From NCBI GenBank assembly GCA_947456315.1, contig CANGRU010000113.1, forward strand, positions 1 through 6,163: a DNA stretch of 6,163 nucleotides. Reading direction: 5' to 3'. Position numbers and translations under genes: made by a program. Numbering within the stretch: the stretch's first letter is position 1; every line of letters begins with the position of its first letter. This stretch comes from Beijerinckiaceae bacterium (GTDB lineage Bacteria; Pseudomonadota; Alphaproteobacteria; Rhizobiales; Beijerinckiaceae). The notes under the pieces are model-generated. The model made no database searches and was not told where the DNA came from. It saw only the letters and a list, made by a program, of their open reading frames with translations. Below are positions 5,236 to 6,163 of the stretch, in pieces.

Positions 5236-5263
5236 GGCCGTCCTGTTTCAGGTTAGAACGGCC
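5236..5263 (+). other. Bulged stem-loop in the leader of the tctC-type gene
   Basis: GGCCGT (5236-5241) pairs with ACGGCC (5258-5263), and directly inside CCTG (5242-5245) pairs with CAGG (5249-5252) around a TTT loop. The only unpaired stem element is a one-sided TTAGA bulge (5253-5257). This gives a 10-bp stacked, bulged hairpin with no following T-run, so it is not a terminator. I recognise no known riboswitch class in it. Confidence 0.5.
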
Positions 5264-5279
5264 ACAAATCAATGACAGG

Positions 5280-5297
5280 GGCCCCACGCAAGGGGCC
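5280..5297 (+). other. GC-rich hairpin just upstream of the tctC-type ribosome binding site
   Basis: GGCCCC (5280-5285) and GGGGCC (5292-5297) form a 6-bp all-GC stem with an ACGCAA loop, extendable by G-T pairs at the base. The stem ends about 6 nt before the GGAG ribosome binding site (5304-5307), so it could affect translation start or messenger stability. No T-run follows, which speaks against a terminator. Confidence 0.5.
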
Positions 5298-5314
5298 TTG
5301 GCGGGAGACGCACT

Positions 5315-6163
5315 ATGGCAAATCAGATCACATGCGCAGTTGCCTTGACCGGCTTGGCCCTCATATCGAGTGCGCCGGTGCGCGCCGATGCGGTTGAGGA
5401 TTTTTACAAAGGCAAAAATCTCTCGATCATCGTCGGCTTCTCGCCGGGCGGGGGCTACGATCTCAACGCCCGTGCGGTGGGCCGTTACATCGGCAAATAT
5501 GTGCCGGGCAATCCCAAAGTCATCATCCAGAATATGCCCGGTGCCGGCAGTCTCACGGCGATCAACCACATGGCCAATCTCGCCCCCAAGGACGGCACGG
5601 CCATTGCGACTTTCGCACGCGGTACGCCGTTCGAACCTTTGATGGGCAATAAGCAGGCGCAATTTGATCCACGCAACCTGACATGGATCGGCAGCCCGAG
5701 CCGCGAGACCAATCTTGTCTTCACGCGTGCGTCTGCCAATTTCAAAACGCTGGAGGACCTCAAAGGTCGTGAAGTGGTCATCGCAACATCAGGTGGCGGT
5801 GCTGACACTGCAACATTCCCGCTCATCATGAATGCGGTGTTCAAGACCAAGATGAAAATCGTCACCGGTTATCCGGGGGCAAGCGAAATGCTGTTGGCAG
5901 TTGAGCGCGGTGAAGCTGATGGCATGGCCGGCTTGTCTTGGGGCTATTTGAAAGTCGCGCGGCCGAGCTGGGTGCCCGAGAAAAAAGTCGATGTGCAATT
6001 ACAGCTCGGACTGACCAAAGCGACCGACTTGCCGCATGTGCCTTCCGCGCTTGATCTCGTAAAGGATCAGGCGGATCGGCAGTTCCTCGAAGTTTTCTTG
6101 GCGCGTCTGGCGATTGCTTGGCCGCTGGCGGGACCGGCCAATATGCCGGCTGATCGCACCGCA
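5315..6163 (+). CDS. TctC/Bug-family tripartite tricarboxylate transporter substrate-binding protein (3' end outside window)
   Basis: Open from ATG 5315 to the window edge, 283 codons; the family is usually about 320-350 aa, so some 40-70 residues are missing. It is a periplasmic solute-binding protein that feeds TctAB-type transporters; ligands in the family are mainly carboxylates and cannot be predicted here. Residues 1-24 look like a Sec signal peptide (hydrophobic core CAVALTGLALISSA, cleavage likely after VRA), although the N-terminus lacks the usual Lys/Arg. Family marks follow: FYKGKNLSIIVGFSPGGGYDLNAR (split near 30-53), VPGNPKVIIQNMPGAGSLTA (63-82), LEDLKGREVVIATSGGG (147-162), and GYPGASEMLLAVERGEADGM (185-204). 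The start is fixed by a GGAG site at 5304-5307 with 7-nt spacing and by an in-frame TGA at 5273-5275 with no other start codon in between. No TctA/TctB gene is visible; they may lie beyond the window. Confidence 0.92.
   Translation, partial: MANQITCAVALTGLALISSAPVRADAVEDFYKGKNLSIIVGFSPGGGYDLNARAVGRYIGKYVPGNPKVIIQNMPGAGSLTAINHMANLAPKDGTAIATFARGTPFEPLMGNKQAQFDPRNLTWIGSPSRETNLVFTRASANFKTLEDLKGREVVIATSGGGADTATFPLIMNAVFKTKMKIVTGYPGASEMLLAVERGEADGMAGLSWGYLKVARPSWVPEKKVDVQLQLGLTKATDLPHVPSALDLVKDQADRQFLEVFLARLAIAWPLAGPANMPADRTA

Larger units (their letters stand above)
4871..5314. other. 444-nt divergent regulatory spacer between glnII and the tctC-type gene
   Basis: No convincing gene is present. 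From left to right it holds the glnII ribosome binding site and leader hairpin (4902-4916), the glnII sigma-54 promoter (4937-4953), a weak NtrC-like dyad (4966-4983), the first copy of CTTAGGGGGT (4984-4993), a small ATCCC/GGGAT inverted repeat (5022-5038), a + strand sigma-54-like element (5059-5075), a 7-bp inverted repeat (5084-5110), an AT-rich block with a possible sigma-70 promoter (5168-5205), the second CTTAGGGGGT (5223-5232), two leader stem-loops (5236-5263, 5280-5297) and the ribosome binding site of the binding-protein gene. Confidence 0.8.

Noticed and set aside
5272..5317. ATG at 5272 opening a short frame that overlaps the tctC-type start out of phase
   Set aside because: It has no ribosome binding site and lies within the hairpin region; a regulatory upstream frame cannot be excluded but is not supported.
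5192..5998. Several - strand frames (156, 126 and 69 codons) opposite the tctC-type gene
   Set aside because: The + strand frame has signal peptide and TctC motifs without interruption to the window edge; the opposite frames look like shadows.
1..6163. CRISPR array, tRNA/rRNA genes, insertion sequence ends, phage or plasmid genes
   Set aside because: No regularly spaced repeats, cloverleaf patterns, transposase motifs or terminal inverted repeats were seen on either strand.

Overview
The window looks like a piece of an alphaproteobacterial chromosome, most likely Hyphomicrobiales (rhizobia and relatives). The evidence is a moderately high GC content, a eukaryotic-type glutamine synthetase II, a bacterial subclass I ferredoxin-NADP reductase ending in the typical AFVEK-like tail, and a Bug/TctC-type solute-binding protein. 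This placement comes from family recognition, not from a search. I see no tRNA, rRNA, CRISPR array, insertion sequence or phage gene.

Layout. Positions 1-407 hold the C-terminal part of a short-chain dehydrogenase on the + strand. It converges with fpr on the - strand (411-1223), leaving only 3 nt between stop codons, and the SDR terminator hairpin is built over its own stop codon. A 70-aa membrane protein (1227-1439) lies 3 nt upstream of fpr and probably forms an operon with it. A divergent spacer (1440-1642) carries a 19-bp tandem repeat and leads into a second + strand operon: a YeiH-family membrane transporter (1643-2686), then, 15 nt later, an ornithine cyclodeaminase/mu-crystallin-like protein (2702-3778). 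That operon converges with glnII on the - strand (3854-4870), and a bidirectional hairpin terminator sits between them. A 444-nt divergent spacer (4871-5314) separates glnII from a TctC-type periplasmic binding protein (5315 to the window end, incomplete).

Function. The right half has a nitrogen-assimilation theme. GlnII is classically NtrC/sigma-54 controlled in rhizobia, and a near-consensus -24/-12 element faces glnII. A second -24/-12-like element on the opposite strand of the same spacer points toward the binding-protein gene, so the solute-uptake gene may also be under nitrogen control. This is the most interesting inference in the window. The same spacer has a 7-bp inverted repeat at the predicted start site of that second promoter, and two stem-loops in the leader of the binding-protein gene.

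The genes themselves are mostly well-known families. The unusual points are regulatory (opposed sigma-54 elements, structured leader, tandem repeat before yeiH) and one biochemical point: the cyclodeaminase-like protein lacks the usual GGD-type acidic motif, so its name should not be read as its reaction. I found no clear evidence for a wholly new system.
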